Of a stretch of DNA of 7,061 bases, positions 1 through 6,504 are shown piece by piece. Made by a program: the position numbers and the translations under genes. Below the pieces are notes generated by a model. That model saw only the letters and a list, made by a program, of their open reading frames with translations, was not told the DNA's origin and searched no databases. Position 1 is the stretch's first letter. Each line of letters starts with the position of its first letter. The DNA comes from DATEPR01 sp036503065 (GTDB taxonomy: Bacteria > Actinomycetota > Actinomycetes > Mycobacteriales > Pseudonocardiaceae): NCBI GenBank assembly GCA_036503065.1, contig DASXXM010000037.1:1-7061 (forward strand). Direction: 5' to 3'.

Positions 1-442
1 CGGTCGCCCGCCACACCGCGTTCCCGGCGTCCAGCGGGAACGCCACGCACGGCGCCGCGACTCCGTACAGGTCGCGCTGGTCGATGGTCTGGTTCGCGCC
101 GGTGTCGTGCAGTTCCGCCGGCCGGTCGGCGGTGAGCACCAGCAGTGGCGTTGCGGAGTGGTGCGCCTCCAGCACCGCAGGGTGCAGATTCGCGGCGGCC
201 GTGCCGGACGTGCAGAACACGCCGGCCAGACCATGGCCGGCCTTGGCGATGCCCAGTGCGAGAAAGCCGGCGGACCGCTCGTCGATCCGCACGTGCAACG
301 TCAACCGGCCGGCCGCGGCGGCCTCGAAGACCGCTATCGACAGCGCGGCGTTGCGCGACCCCGGGCAGGCGACCAGATGTCGAACCCCGCACCGGACCAA
401 CTCGTCGACGATCACCCTCGCCTGCACGGTGGACTGATGCAC
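1..442 (-). CDS. menD: MenD, SEPHCHC synthase (5' part, cut by window edge)
   Basis: ThDP-dependent 2-succinyl-5-enolpyruvyl-6-hydroxy-3-cyclohexene-1-carboxylate synthase, which joins decarboxylated 2-oxoglutarate to isochorismate in the committed step of menaquinone synthesis. It is cytoplasmic. The reverse strand reads 147 open residues of the N-terminal ThDP-binding (PYR) domain and runs off the window start. Visible family motifs are CPGSRNAAL (residues 26-34), RIDERSAGF (52-60), CTSGTAAAN, LTADRPAEL and TGANQTIDQ. Glu55 sits in the DERSAGF motif, where the family has the conserved glutamate that contacts the ThDP pyrimidine. The start is GTG at 442-440, preceded by GAGGA with a spacing of about seven bases; the frame stays open upstream, but this start fits the family N-terminus. 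It diverges from menB with 18 bp between start codons, so its promoter probably lies inside the menB coding region. Identification is firm; the C-terminal two thirds are not visible. Confidence 0.95.
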   Translation of the reverse strand, partial: MHQSTVQARVIVDELVRCGVRHLVACPGSRNAALSIAVFEAAAAGRLTLHVRIDERSAGFLALGIAKAGHGLAGVFCTSGTAAANLHPAVLEAHHSATPLLVLTADRPAELHDTGANQTIDQRDLYGVAAPCVAFPLDAGNAVWRAT

Positions 443-447
443 CGGCT

Positions 448-453
448 TATCCT
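448..453 (+). promoter_or_regulatory. Possible -10 box for leaderless menB
   Basis: TATCCT fits the actinobacterial TANNNT -10 pattern and ends seven bases before the menB GTG at 461, the spacing expected if transcription starts on the start codon. No convincing SD precedes that GTG. The same bases, read on the other strand, include the GAGGA Shine-Dalgarno of menD (450-454). I see no clear -35 element, so this is an inference from one short motif. Confidence 0.35.
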
Positions 454-454
454 C
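450..454 (-). promoter_or_regulatory. Ribosome binding site of menD
   Basis: On the minus strand GAGGA lies seven bases before GTG 442-440. It decides the menD start, since no comparable SD precedes any other in-frame start in the region. It overlaps the candidate menB -10 box on the opposite strand. Confidence 0.6.
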
Positions 455-460
455 GCAGGC

Positions 461-1372
461 GTGAGCGATCCGACCGTTTCCGAGTTGTTCGATCCGGCCG
501 CGTGGCGCGAGGTGCCCGGCTTCGACTTCACCGACGTCACCTACCACCGCGCCGTGGACCAGGGGACCGTGCGGATCGCGTTCCACCGGCCGGAGGTACG
601 CAACGCGTTCCGCCCGCACACCGTGGACGAGCTGTATCGGGCGCTGGACCACGCCCGGATGACCCCGGACGTCGGCTGCATCCTGCTCACCGGCAACGGC
701 CCGTCGGCGAAGGACGGCGGCTGGGCGTTCTGTTCCGGTGGTGATCAGCGGATTCGCGGTCGGTCTGGTTACCAGTACGCGACCGGTGATACCGCGGAGA
801 CCGTGGATCCGGCGCGGGCCGGGCGGCTGCACATTCTGGAGTGCCAGCGCTTGATCCGGTTCATGCCCAAGATCGTGATCGCGGTGGTGCCGGGGTGGGC
901 CGCCGGTGGGGGCCACAGCCTGCACGTGACGTGTGATCTCACGTTGGCGAGCGCGGAGCACGCCCGGTTCAAGCAGACCGACGCGGACGTGGGCAGTTTC
1001 GACGGCGGTTTCGGCTCGGCCTACCTGGCCCGTCAGGTGGGGCAGAAGTTCGCCCGGGAGATCTTCTTCCTTGGCCGGACGTACACGGCCGAGCAGATGC
1101 ACCGGATGGGCGCGGTCAATGAGGTCGTCGCGCACGCCGAACTGGAACGCACGGCGTTGGCGTGGGCGGGGGAGATCAACGGCAAGTCGCCGACCGCGCA
1201 GCGGATGTTGAAGTACGCGTTCAACCTGATCGACGACGGCTTGGTCGGCCAGCAGGTGTTCGCGGGCGAAGCCACCCGGCTGGCCTACATGACCGACGAG
1301 GCCGTCGAGGGCCGGGACGCGTTCCTGGCCAAGCGGCCGCCGGACTGGACGCCGTTCCCCTGGTACTTCTGA
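461..1372 (+). CDS. menB: MenB, 1,4-dihydroxy-2-naphthoyl-CoA synthase
   Basis: Crotonase-superfamily enzyme that closes the second ring of o-succinylbenzoyl-CoA to give DHNA-CoA. From GTG 461 it has 303 residues, against 314 as I recall for M. tuberculosis MenB. Oxyanion-hole segments are CSGGDQ (91-96) and GWAAGGGH (145-152). The active-site stretch TDADVGSFD (173-181) gives Asp174, Ser179 and Asp181; with Tyr276 these match M. tuberculosis Asp185, Ser190, Asp192 and Tyr287 at a constant offset of 11. The aspartate at 174 places it with MenB enzymes that carry their own side-chain carboxylate rather than using bicarbonate. The C-terminus PPDWTPFPWYF is typical. GTG 461 was chosen because the conserved SELFDP begins six residues later; ATG 437 is in frame but would overlap the menD start. 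No good SD precedes 461, but TATCCT lies seven bases upstream, which fits a leaderless message. Heads the menB-menE-menA run. Confidence 0.96.
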   Translation: MSDPTVSELFDPAAWREVPGFDFTDVTYHRAVDQGTVRIAFHRPEVRNAFRPHTVDELYRALDHARMTPDVGCILLTGNGPSAKDGGWAFCSGGDQRIRGRSGYQYATGDTAETVDPARAGRLHILECQRLIRFMPKIVIAVVPGWAAGGGHSLHVTCDLTLASAEHARFKQTDADVGSFDGGFGSAYLARQVGQKFAREIFFLGRTYTAEQMHRMGAVNEVVAHAELERTALAWAGEINGKSPTAQRMLKYAFNLIDDGLVGQQVFAGEATRLAYMTDEAVEGRDAFLAKRPPDWTPFPWYF

Positions 1373-1374
1373 CC

Positions 1375-2532
1375 GTGCGCGAGATCCGATGCGACGGCAG
1401 CCCGGCCGCGGTGGCCGAGCTGGCCGACGCCATGGCCGACGCCATGGCGGGCGGCCCGACCGTGCTCCCGCTGGACGCCAACCAACCCCGGATCGCCGAG
1501 TTGCGGGCGGCGATGGCACCGGACGAACCCGTCGAGCCGAACACGGCTGTGATCATTCCCACCTCGGGGTCGACCGGCGCGGCCAAGGGCGTGCTGCTGT
1601 CCGCCGCCGCGTTGCGCGCGTCGGCCACCGCCACGCACGACCGGCTGGGCGGGCCCGGTCGCTGGCTGCTGGCCACCCCGGCGCAGTACATCGGCGGCGT
1701 GCAGGTACTGGTCCGCTCGCTGGTGGCCGGGTCGAGACCGGGAGTGGTCGACCTGTCCGGTCCGTTCCGCGCCGATCCGTTCGCGGACGCCGCCGCGCCG
1801 GTCCTGGCCGACCCCGGCCCCCGCTACACCGCGATAGTGCCCACCCAACTGAGCCAACTGCTCGATGAGGGCGGGCGGGGCCTCGCGGCGCTCCGCGCGT
1901 TCGACGCGGTCGTGGTCGGCGCCGCGGCCACCCCGGTCGAACTGGCCGACCGGGCTGCCGCGGCCGGGGTCGGGATCGTCGCCGCCTACGGCATGAGCGA
2001 GACCGCAAGCGGTTGCGTCTACGACGGCCTGCCGCTGGACATCGTCACGCTGCGCCTTGCCGACGACGACCGGATCGAACTGGCGGGCCCGATGCTGGCC
2101 AACGGTTACCGCCGCGACCCGGACCTGACCGCGACGGCGTTCCAGAACGGCTGGTTCCGCACCGGCGACACGGGCCGCCTGCGCGACGACGGCCGGCTGG
2201 AGGTGCTCGGCCGTGCCGACGACCTGATCAACACCGGTGGCGTAAAGGTGTCCCCGACCCTGGTCGAGCGTGTCCTGGCGGCCCAGCCCGGCGTCCGCGC
2301 GGCCTGCGTCGTCGGCCTGCCCGATCCGCGCTGGGGCCAGGCGGTGATGGCCGTCGTGGTCCCGTTGGACCCCGCCGACCCGCCGGAGCCGGCCGGGCTG
2401 GCGGACGCGGTGCGCGGCGAGCTCGGGCGGACAGCCGTGCCCAAGCGGTTCGGTTTCGTCGACCGGCTGCCGCTGCGTGGTCCGGGCAAAGTGGACCGGG
2501 CGGCCGTTCGGGCCTTCCTGGCGGGGCCATGA
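1375..2532 (+). CDS. menE: MenE, o-succinylbenzoate-CoA ligase
   Basis: ANL-superfamily adenylating enzyme that activates o-succinylbenzoate as its acyl-AMP and passes it to CoA, producing the MenB substrate. It has 385 residues, the short form usual in actinobacteria, with little N-terminal sequence before the first core motif. Motifs in order are the P-loop-like TSGSTGAAKG (63-72), YGMSETASG (205-213), TGDTGRL (263-269) with the ribose-binding aspartate 265, the hinge GRADDLINTGG, and the C-terminal GPGKVDR with catalytic Lys372. The GTG at 1375 lies two bases after the menB stop and has no clear SD, so translational coupling is likely. ATG 1432 or ATG 1444 are in-frame alternatives that would shorten the protein to about 360-366 residues. 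A 12-bp exact tandem repeat at 1423-1446 encodes ADAM twice. Between menB and menA the role is secure. Confidence 0.95.
   Translation: MREIRCDGSPAAVAELADAMADAMAGGPTVLPLDANQPRIAELRAAMAPDEPVEPNTAVIIPTSGSTGAAKGVLLSAAALRASATATHDRLGGPGRWLLATPAQYIGGVQVLVRSLVAGSRPGVVDLSGPFRADPFADAAAPVLADPGPRYTAIVPTQLSQLLDEGGRGLAALRAFDAVVVGAAATPVELADRAAAAGVGIVAAYGMSETASGCVYDGLPLDIVTLRLADDDRIELAGPMLANGYRRDPDLTATAFQNGWFRTGDTGRLRDDGRLEVLGRADDLINTGGVKVSPTLVERVLAAQPGVRAACVVGLPDPRWGQAVMAVVVPLDPADPPEPAGLADAVRGELGRTAVPKRFGFVDRLPLRGPGKVDRAAVRAFLAGP
1423..1446 (+). repeat. 12-bp exact tandem repeat inside menE
   Basis: GCCGACGCCATG occurs twice in direct succession (1423-1434 and 1435-1446) and encodes Ala-Asp-Ala-Met twice near the MenE N-terminus. 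It is in frame and adds four residues in a variable region. It also creates two closely spaced in-frame ATG codons, which complicates the start choice. Confidence 0.9.
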
Positions 2533-2586
2533 GCTCGCGGGGGGCCACCGAACTGGCGGTACTGCCCGGTGTCGGAAGATAACCGC

Positions 2587-3465
2587 ATGGCAACAGCGGC
2601 TCAGTGGGTCGAGGGCGCGCGCCCGCGCACCCTCCCCAACGCGATCGCCCCGGTCCTGGTCGGTGCGGGCGCCGCCTACGCGTGCGGTGGTTTCGTCTGG
2701 TGGGAGTCGCTGTTGGCGCTGGTGGTGGCGCTGGCGCTGATCGTGGGCGTGAACTTCGCCAACGACTACTCCGACGGCATCCGGGGCACCGACACGAAAC
2801 GCGTCGGCCCGCTGCGGCTGGTCGGCTCCGGTGCGGCCCGGCCGACGCTGGTCCGCGCGGTCGCGTTCGGCTGCTTCGGGCTCGCCCTGGCCAGCGGCCT
2901 GGTCCTGGTCGCGGTGTCCGGCCTGTGGTGGCTGCTTGCGCTCGGTGTCGTCTGCGTGGCCGGCGCGTGGTTCTACACCGGTGGCACGCGACCCTACGGC
3001 TACGCCGGCTTCGGCGAGGTCGCCGTGTTCGTGTTCTTCGGCCTGATCGGTGTGCTCGGCACCCAGTACGTGCAGGCAGGCCGGATCACGTTGGCCGGCA
3101 TCGCGGACGCGGTCGCCGTCGGCGCGTTCTCGTCGGCGGTGTTGGTGGCCAACAACCTGCGCGACATCCCGACCGACCAGCAGGTCGGCAAGCGCACCCT
3201 CGCCGTGCTCCTCGGCGACCGGCGCACCCGGCTGCTGTATCAGGCACTCGTCGCGGTGCCGCTGCTGGTCAGCATCGGCGTGGCCGCCATCGGCGACCAA
3301 CCGTTGGCTTCGCTGGGCCTGATCGCCGCGCTGCCGCTGTTCGGGCCGGTCCGCCGGATCCGGAGCGGCTCGGCCGGGCTGGCGCTGATTCCGGTGTTGC
3401 GCGACACCGGTCTTGCCATGTTGCTGTGGGCCGTCGTCACGGGTGTGGCGCTGGCCGTGCACTGA
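2587..3465 (+). CDS. menA: MenA, 1,4-dihydroxy-2-naphthoate polyprenyltransferase
   Basis: UbiA-superfamily integral membrane enzyme that prenylates and decarboxylates DHNA to demethylmenaquinone at the cytoplasmic membrane. It has 292 residues, close to the usual MenA length, with about eight or nine hydrophobic segments. The first Asp-rich Mg-diphosphate motif is NFANDYSDGIRGTD (56-69); the second is NNLRDIPTDQQVGKRT (from residue 189). The N-terminal WVEGARPRTLPNAIAPVLVG is the typical MenA opening. ATG 2587 was chosen because the family sequence starts there and GGAAG lies about nine bases upstream; GTG 2569 is in frame but would place that SD inside the gene. It follows menE by 54 bp on the same strand and is probably co-transcribed with menB and menE. 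A small hairpin begins one base after its stop. Confidence 0.95.
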   Translation: MATAAQWVEGARPRTLPNAIAPVLVGAGAAYACGGFVWWESLLALVVALALIVGVNFANDYSDGIRGTDTKRVGPLRLVGSGAARPTLVRAVAFGCFGLALASGLVLVAVSGLWWLLALGVVCVAGAWFYTGGTRPYGYAGFGEVAVFVFFGLIGVLGTQYVQAGRITLAGIADAVAVGAFSSAVLVANNLRDIPTDQQVGKRTLAVLLGDRRTRLLYQALVAVPLLVSIGVAAIGDQPLASLGLIAALPLFGPVRRIRSGSAGLALIPVLRDTGLAMLLWAVVTGVALAVH

Positions 3466-3466
3466 C

Positions 3467-3485
3467 CTTGTCTCGACCGGACAAG
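3467..3485 (+). terminator. Small hairpin just after menA, weak terminator candidate
   Basis: CTTGTC (3467-3472) and GACAAG (3480-3485) form a 6-bp stem with a 7-base loop, starting one base after the menA stop codon. No T run follows, and the stem is short and only half GC, so termination here would be inefficient. It may instead be an mRNA-end or regulatory structure, or chance. Confidence 0.25.
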
Positions 3486-3509
3486 AAGATGGACCTCGTT
3501 GCCGCCGCA

Positions 3510-3521
3510 CCGGTATACCGG
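3510..3521. promoter_or_regulatory. 12-bp perfect palindrome, possible operator
   Basis: CCGGTATACCGG reads the same on both strands. It lies in the 76-bp gap between menA and the secreted hydrolase, 20 bases before the hydrolase ATG and 5 before an alternative GTG. The GT-ATAC core resembles the GT...AC dyads bound by some GntR-type repressors. No regulator is encoded nearby in the window, so function is an inference. Confidence 0.35.
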
Positions 3522-3541
3522 AATCTGTGCTGCCACAACGT

Positions 3542-5272
3542 ATGTCGCGCGCCCTGGTCCTGATCGCCGCCACCTCGTTGGTCGGCATCCCCGTTGCCAC
3601 ACCGGCGAACGCGGCCACGTTCACGTCGTTGGCCGCCGCGTTCGACAACACCGGGATCAGCGACAACGCCAACACCGCCGGCGCGAACCTGGACGGCAGC
3701 GGCAACAGCCTGTCCGCGCAGGATCTGCTCGCGGCCGGCTGGTCGCCCGGCACCGCGATGACCGTGGACAACACGCCGTTCACCTGGCCCACCGCCCCAA
3801 CCGCGACACCGGACAACGTGGTCGCGGGCGGCCAGGTGATCGACGTGACGGGAAGCGGCAGCGCGCTGCAGTTCATCGCGACCGCCAACAACGGGCCGAT
3901 CACCTCGAACGGCACGATCACCTACACCGACGGCAGCACTCAGCCGTACACGATCGCCGTCCCGGACTGGTTCGCCGGCAACGCCGCGCCCAGGGCCGTC
4001 GGCCTACCGCACTGGAACACACGTAGCGGTCAGCAGGCCGCGTCGATCAAGCTCTACCCCGAGTCGGTTCCGTTGAACGCCAACAAGACCGTGCGCTCCG
4101 TGACCCTGCCGAACGTCAGCAACGGCGTCGCGCCGGGCGTCCCGGCCCTGCACGTCTTCGCCGTGGGGGTCCGGCCGGGTCCTGGCGCGTGGACCGGCAC
4201 CTGGTCCGCGGCGCCGGACGTCGTGTCGAGTGTCGGGCCGTGGACGCAGCAGACGCTGCGCATGGTCGTGCACGACAGCGTCGGCGGCAACGCGGTCCGG
4301 CTGCGGCTCGCGAACACGTTCGCCGGTTCGCCGGTCGTGATCGGCCACGCCACCGTCGCCGTCCAGAACAGCGGCGGCACCGCCACCGGACCACCCGTTT
4401 CGCTGACCTTCGGCGGCCGGCGGCAGGCCACCATCCCGGCCGGTGGCGAACTGGTCGGTGACGGCGCGTCGGCGACCATCCCGGCCAACGCGAACCTGCT
4501 GGTCAGCGTCTACTTCCCGGGCCCGGTCACGTTCGCGATGGTCCACTCGCTCGCGCAGACCACCTCGTTCACCACGCCCGCGGGCGCCGGGGATCACACC
4601 GCTGACGTTGCCGCCGGCGCCTTCACCGGCACGTTCGGCTTCTGGACGTTCCTCGGTGGCGTGGACGTCATGGCGTCCGGTCGGCCGGGCACGGTCATCG
4701 CGCTGGGCGACTCGATCACCGACGGTGTCGGCTCGACCGTCAACGCCAACCACCGCTGGCCCAACCTGCTGGCCAACCGGCTCACCAGCCCGCACTTCGG
4801 CGTGCTGGACGAGGGGATCTCCGGCAACAAGGTGGTGTCCGACCAGTTCACCGACTTCGGTGTCAGCGCGGTCAACCGGTTGGACCGGGACGTGATCGAC
4901 CAGCCGGACGCGCGCACGCTGATCGTGTTCGAGGGCATCAACGACGTGAAGGGCGGTACCCCGGCCGCCCAGGTCATCGCCGGCATCCAGCAGATCGCGG
5001 CCCGGGCGCACGCCTTCGGCCTGCGGGTCCTGATCGCCACGATCGCGCCGTTCCAGGGCTGGTCGGAGTTCACCCCGGCGTCCGAGGCGGCGCGGGAGGC
5101 GGTCAACAACTACATCCGCACCACACCGGGCTTCCTGGACTTCGACCAGGTCCTGCGCGATCCGGCCAACACGCTGCGGCTGCTGCCGGCGTTCGACAGC
5201 GGGGACCACCTGCACCCGAACGACGCCGGCTATCAGGCCGTGGCCAACTCGGTCAACCTGGGTGCGCTCTAG
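3542..5272 (+). CDS. Secreted SGNH/GDSL-family esterase or lipase with N-terminal beta-sandwich domain
   Basis: Predicted exported serine hydrolase of 576 residues. Residues 1-24 form a Sec-type signal peptide (MSRALVLIAATSL..., ending at ANA before ATF). Residues about 25-210 resemble the Ala/Gly/Thr-rich beta-sandwich module found on actinobacterial secreted glycoside hydrolases, with FDNTGISDN, DGSGNSLSAQ, FTWP and TVRSVTLPNVS; it may bind carbohydrate. The catalytic part begins near Trp217 (WTGTWSAAP). SGNH blocks are GDSITDG with nucleophile Ser391, GISGN (425-429, block II Gly), GIND (465-468, block III Asn467), and DHLHPND with Asp555 and His558. Substrate is not predictable; polysaccharide deacetylation or ester cleavage are possible. 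The start is uncertain: GTG 3527 adds five residues (MLPQR) and has a slightly better, still weak, upstream CCGGAA. The TAG stop overlaps that of the convergent PLP-enzyme gene. It has no evident link to menaquinone synthesis. Confidence 0.9.
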   Translation: MSRALVLIAATSLVGIPVATPANAATFTSLAAAFDNTGISDNANTAGANLDGSGNSLSAQDLLAAGWSPGTAMTVDNTPFTWPTAPTATPDNVVAGGQVIDVTGSGSALQFIATANNGPITSNGTITYTDGSTQPYTIAVPDWFAGNAAPRAVGLPHWNTRSGQQAASIKLYPESVPLNANKTVRSVTLPNVSNGVAPGVPALHVFAVGVRPGPGAWTGTWSAAPDVVSSVGPWTQQTLRMVVHDSVGGNAVRLRLANTFAGSPVVIGHATVAVQNSGGTATGPPVSLTFGGRRQATIPAGGELVGDGASATIPANANLLVSVYFPGPVTFAMVHSLAQTTSFTTPAGAGDHTADVAAGAFTGTFGFWTFLGGVDVMASGRPGTVIALGDSITDGVGSTVNANHRWPNLLANRLTSPHFGVLDEGISGNKVVSDQFTDFGVSAVNRLDRDVIDQPDARTLIVFEGINDVKGGTPAAQVIAGIQQIAARAHAFGLRVLIATIAPFQGWSEFTPASEAAREAVNNYIRTTPGFLDFDQVLRDPANTLRLLPAFDSGDHLHPNDAGYQAVANSVNLGAL

Positions 5273-6357
5273 CTCCAGGTCCCGGTGGCCAGGAAGCGTG
5301 CCAGCACGGCGTGGTGCGGGGCGAGGTCCATGCCCTGCGCGGCGACCCAGTCGTCGTCGTAGTAGGTGTGGCCGTAGCGTTCGCCGCCGTCGCACAGCAG
5401 CGTGACCACGCTGCCGGTCCGACCTTCGCCGCGCAGCGCGGCGATCAGTTCGAACGCGCCCCACAGGTTCGTGCCGGTCGAGCCGCCGACCCGGCGGCCG
5501 AGCACGTCCTGCACGTGCCGCGCGGTCGCCACCGACGCGGCGTCCGGCACCTTGATCATCCGGTCGATCACCTGCCCGACGAACGACGGTTCCACCCGTG
5601 GCCGGCCGATGCCCTCGATGCGCGAGCCGACCGTGCCGGTCAGCGTCGGGTCGCCGTCGCGCCACGCGTCGAAGAACACCGAGTTCTCCGGGTCGACCAC
5701 GGCCAGCCGGGTACGCATCCGCCGGTAGCGGATGTAGCGGCCGATGGTGGCACTGGTGCCGCCCGTGCCGGCGCCGACCACGATCCAGGTCGGCTCAGGG
5801 AACCGTTCCAGCGCCATCTGCTCGAAGATCGACTCGGCGATGTTGTTGTTGCCGCGCCAGTCCGTGGCCCGCTCGGCGTGCGTGAACTGGTCCATGAAGT
5901 GGCCACCGAGCTCGGTGGCCAGCCGGCGGGACTCGGCGTAGATCGCGGACGGGGTGTCCACGAAGTGGCAGCGGCCGCCCTGCCGCTCGATCAGCGCGGT
6001 CTTCTCCTGGCTGGTTGAGCGGGGCATCACCGCGATGAACGGCAGGCCGAGCAGCCGCGCGAAGTACGCCTCGGACACCGCGGTGGACCCGGACGACGCC
6101 TCGATCACCGTCGTGCCCGCGCCGACCCAGCCGTTGGCGATCGAGTAGAGGAACAGCGACCGCGCCAGCCGGTGCTTCAGCGACCCGGTCGGATGGGTGG
6201 ACTCGTCCTTGAGGTAGAGGTCGACCCCCCATTCGGTCGGCAGCGGGAAGGGCAACAGGTGGGTGTCCGCACTCCGGTTGGCGTCCGCGTTGATGATGCG
6301 GATGGCCTCACACACCCAGGTCCGAGTGGTCTCACAACATCGGTCGACGGTGGTCAC
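5269..6357 (-). CDS. cds1: PLP-dependent cysteine synthase-family protein, Cds1-like cysteine desulfhydrase
   Basis: Fold-type II PLP enzyme of 362 residues, closely resembling, from memory, mycobacterial Cds1 (Rv3684), reported to release H2S from L-cysteine. Lys61 in HPTGSLKHR is the expected Schiff-base lysine. SSGSTAVSEA (88-97) is the substrate-carboxylate loop, where classical CysK has TSGNTG. GAGTGGTSA (195-203) is the phosphate-binding loop, and GGSTGTN (291-297) contacts the cofactor ring. The family-specific block ERATDWRGNNNIAESIFEQM and the C-terminal DGGERYGHTYY fit this subfamily rather than CysK or CysM. Start GTG 6357 is the furthest upstream available; it lacks an SD, but minus-strand TACGCT (6369-6364) lies six bases before it, which could make the message leaderless. 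Its 3' end overlaps the SGNH hydrolase gene by four bases. Its AT-rich upstream region carries several dyads. A synthase activity cannot be excluded from sequence. Confidence 0.88.
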   Translation of the reverse strand: MTTVDRCCETTRTWVCEAIRIINADANRSADTHLLPFPLPTEWGVDLYLKDESTHPTGSLKHRLARSLFLYSIANGWVGAGTTVIEASSGSTAVSEAYFARLLGLPFIAVMPRSTSQEKTALIERQGGRCHFVDTPSAIYAESRRLATELGGHFMDQFTHAERATDWRGNNNIAESIFEQMALERFPEPTWIVVGAGTGGTSATIGRYIRYRRMRTRLAVVDPENSVFFDAWRDGDPTLTGTVGSRIEGIGRPRVEPSFVGQVIDRMIKVPDAASVATARHVQDVLGRRVGGSTGTNLWGAFELIAALRGEGRTGSVVTLLCDGGERYGHTYYDDDWVAAQGMDLAPHHAVLARFLATGTWS

Positions 6358-6363
6358 GAACGC

Positions 6364-6369
6364 AGCGTA
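6364..6369 (-). promoter_or_regulatory. Possible -10 box for leaderless cds1-like gene
   Basis: On the minus strand TACGCT matches TANNNT and ends six bases before GTG 6357, which has no recognisable Shine-Dalgarno sequence. This is the arrangement expected for a leaderless actinobacterial transcript. No -35 element is evident, so support is weak. Confidence 0.3.
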
Positions 6370-6475
6370 CGAGACAACCGAACGTGACCGCGTTGCCCGA
6401 CCTGGACCCTCATCACCCGGTCGAGCTGTGTTTGACCTGTGATTTGGGCACCAATTTTTGACTGTTATGTCCGCT

Positions 6476-6502
6476 ATTGGTCTAGTCCACTGGTTGAATC
6501 CA
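6476..6502. promoter_or_regulatory. Tandem dyads TGGT-N4-TCCA, DasR-like operator candidate
   Basis: TGGTCTAGTCCA (6478-6489) and TGGTTGAATCCA (6491-6502) share the pattern TGGT-N4-TCCA with a 13-base period. The first, extended to 6476-6491, matches 14 of 16 positions of the Streptomyces DasR consensus A(C/G)TGGTCTAGACCA(C/G)T as I recall it; the second matches about 11. A simpler TGG-GCA-CCA dyad lies at 6445-6453. The sites are 119-145 bases upstream of the cds1-like start and directly after the DUF4229 stop. Confidence 0.4.
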
Positions 6503-6504
6503 GG

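Larger units (their letters stand above)
6358..6504. other. AT-richer intergenic region upstream of cds1-like gene
   Basis: 147 bp between the DUF4229 stop and the cds1-like start. Bases 6421-6500 contain only 36 G or C of 80, in contrast to the flanking genes. It holds two TTGAC hexamers on the plus strand (6432 and 6458), of which TTGACT at 6458-6463 is 17 bases from TCTAGT at 6481-6486. It also holds three TGG...CCA dyads. No credible ORF lies within it. Confidence 0.6.

Noticed and set aside
107..460. Upstream extension of the menB frame to ATG 107
   Set aside because: This stretch is the antisense of menD, which shows clear family motifs. MenB homology begins just after GTG 461.
1285..3921. 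Long open frame on the minus strand (878 codons) antisense to menE, menA and the hydrolase start
   Set aside because: Its translation is rich in Arg, Gln, His and Gly without domain motifs, and it opposes three well-identified genes. It is a by-product of high GC at third positions.
4004..5665. Minus-strand open frame of 553 codons across the hydrolase and the cds1-like 3' end
   Set aside because: Low-complexity Arg/Gly/Val-rich translation, antisense to a gene with all SGNH catalytic blocks and in another frame over the cds1-like gene. Shadow frame.
5311..6018. Plus-strand open frame of 235 codons over the cds1-like gene
   Set aside because: It is antisense to a gene with a complete set of PLP-enzyme motifs, and its translation has no recognisable features.
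6458..6486. Plus-strand promoter TTGACT-N17-TCTAGT
   Set aside because: The spacing is good, but it would transcribe antisense into the DUF4229 gene with no plus-strand gene nearby, and the -10 matches only four of six positions. Recorded in the intergenic region rather than called as a promoter.
6490..6503. CTGG-TTGAAT-CCAG looks like a tRNA T-arm, suggesting a tRNA remnant or attachment site
   Set aside because: The loop lacks the conserved C of TTCGA, there is no matching acceptor or D-arm upstream, and no integrase or direct repeat is present. The tandem TGGT-N4-TCCA pattern explains the sequence better.
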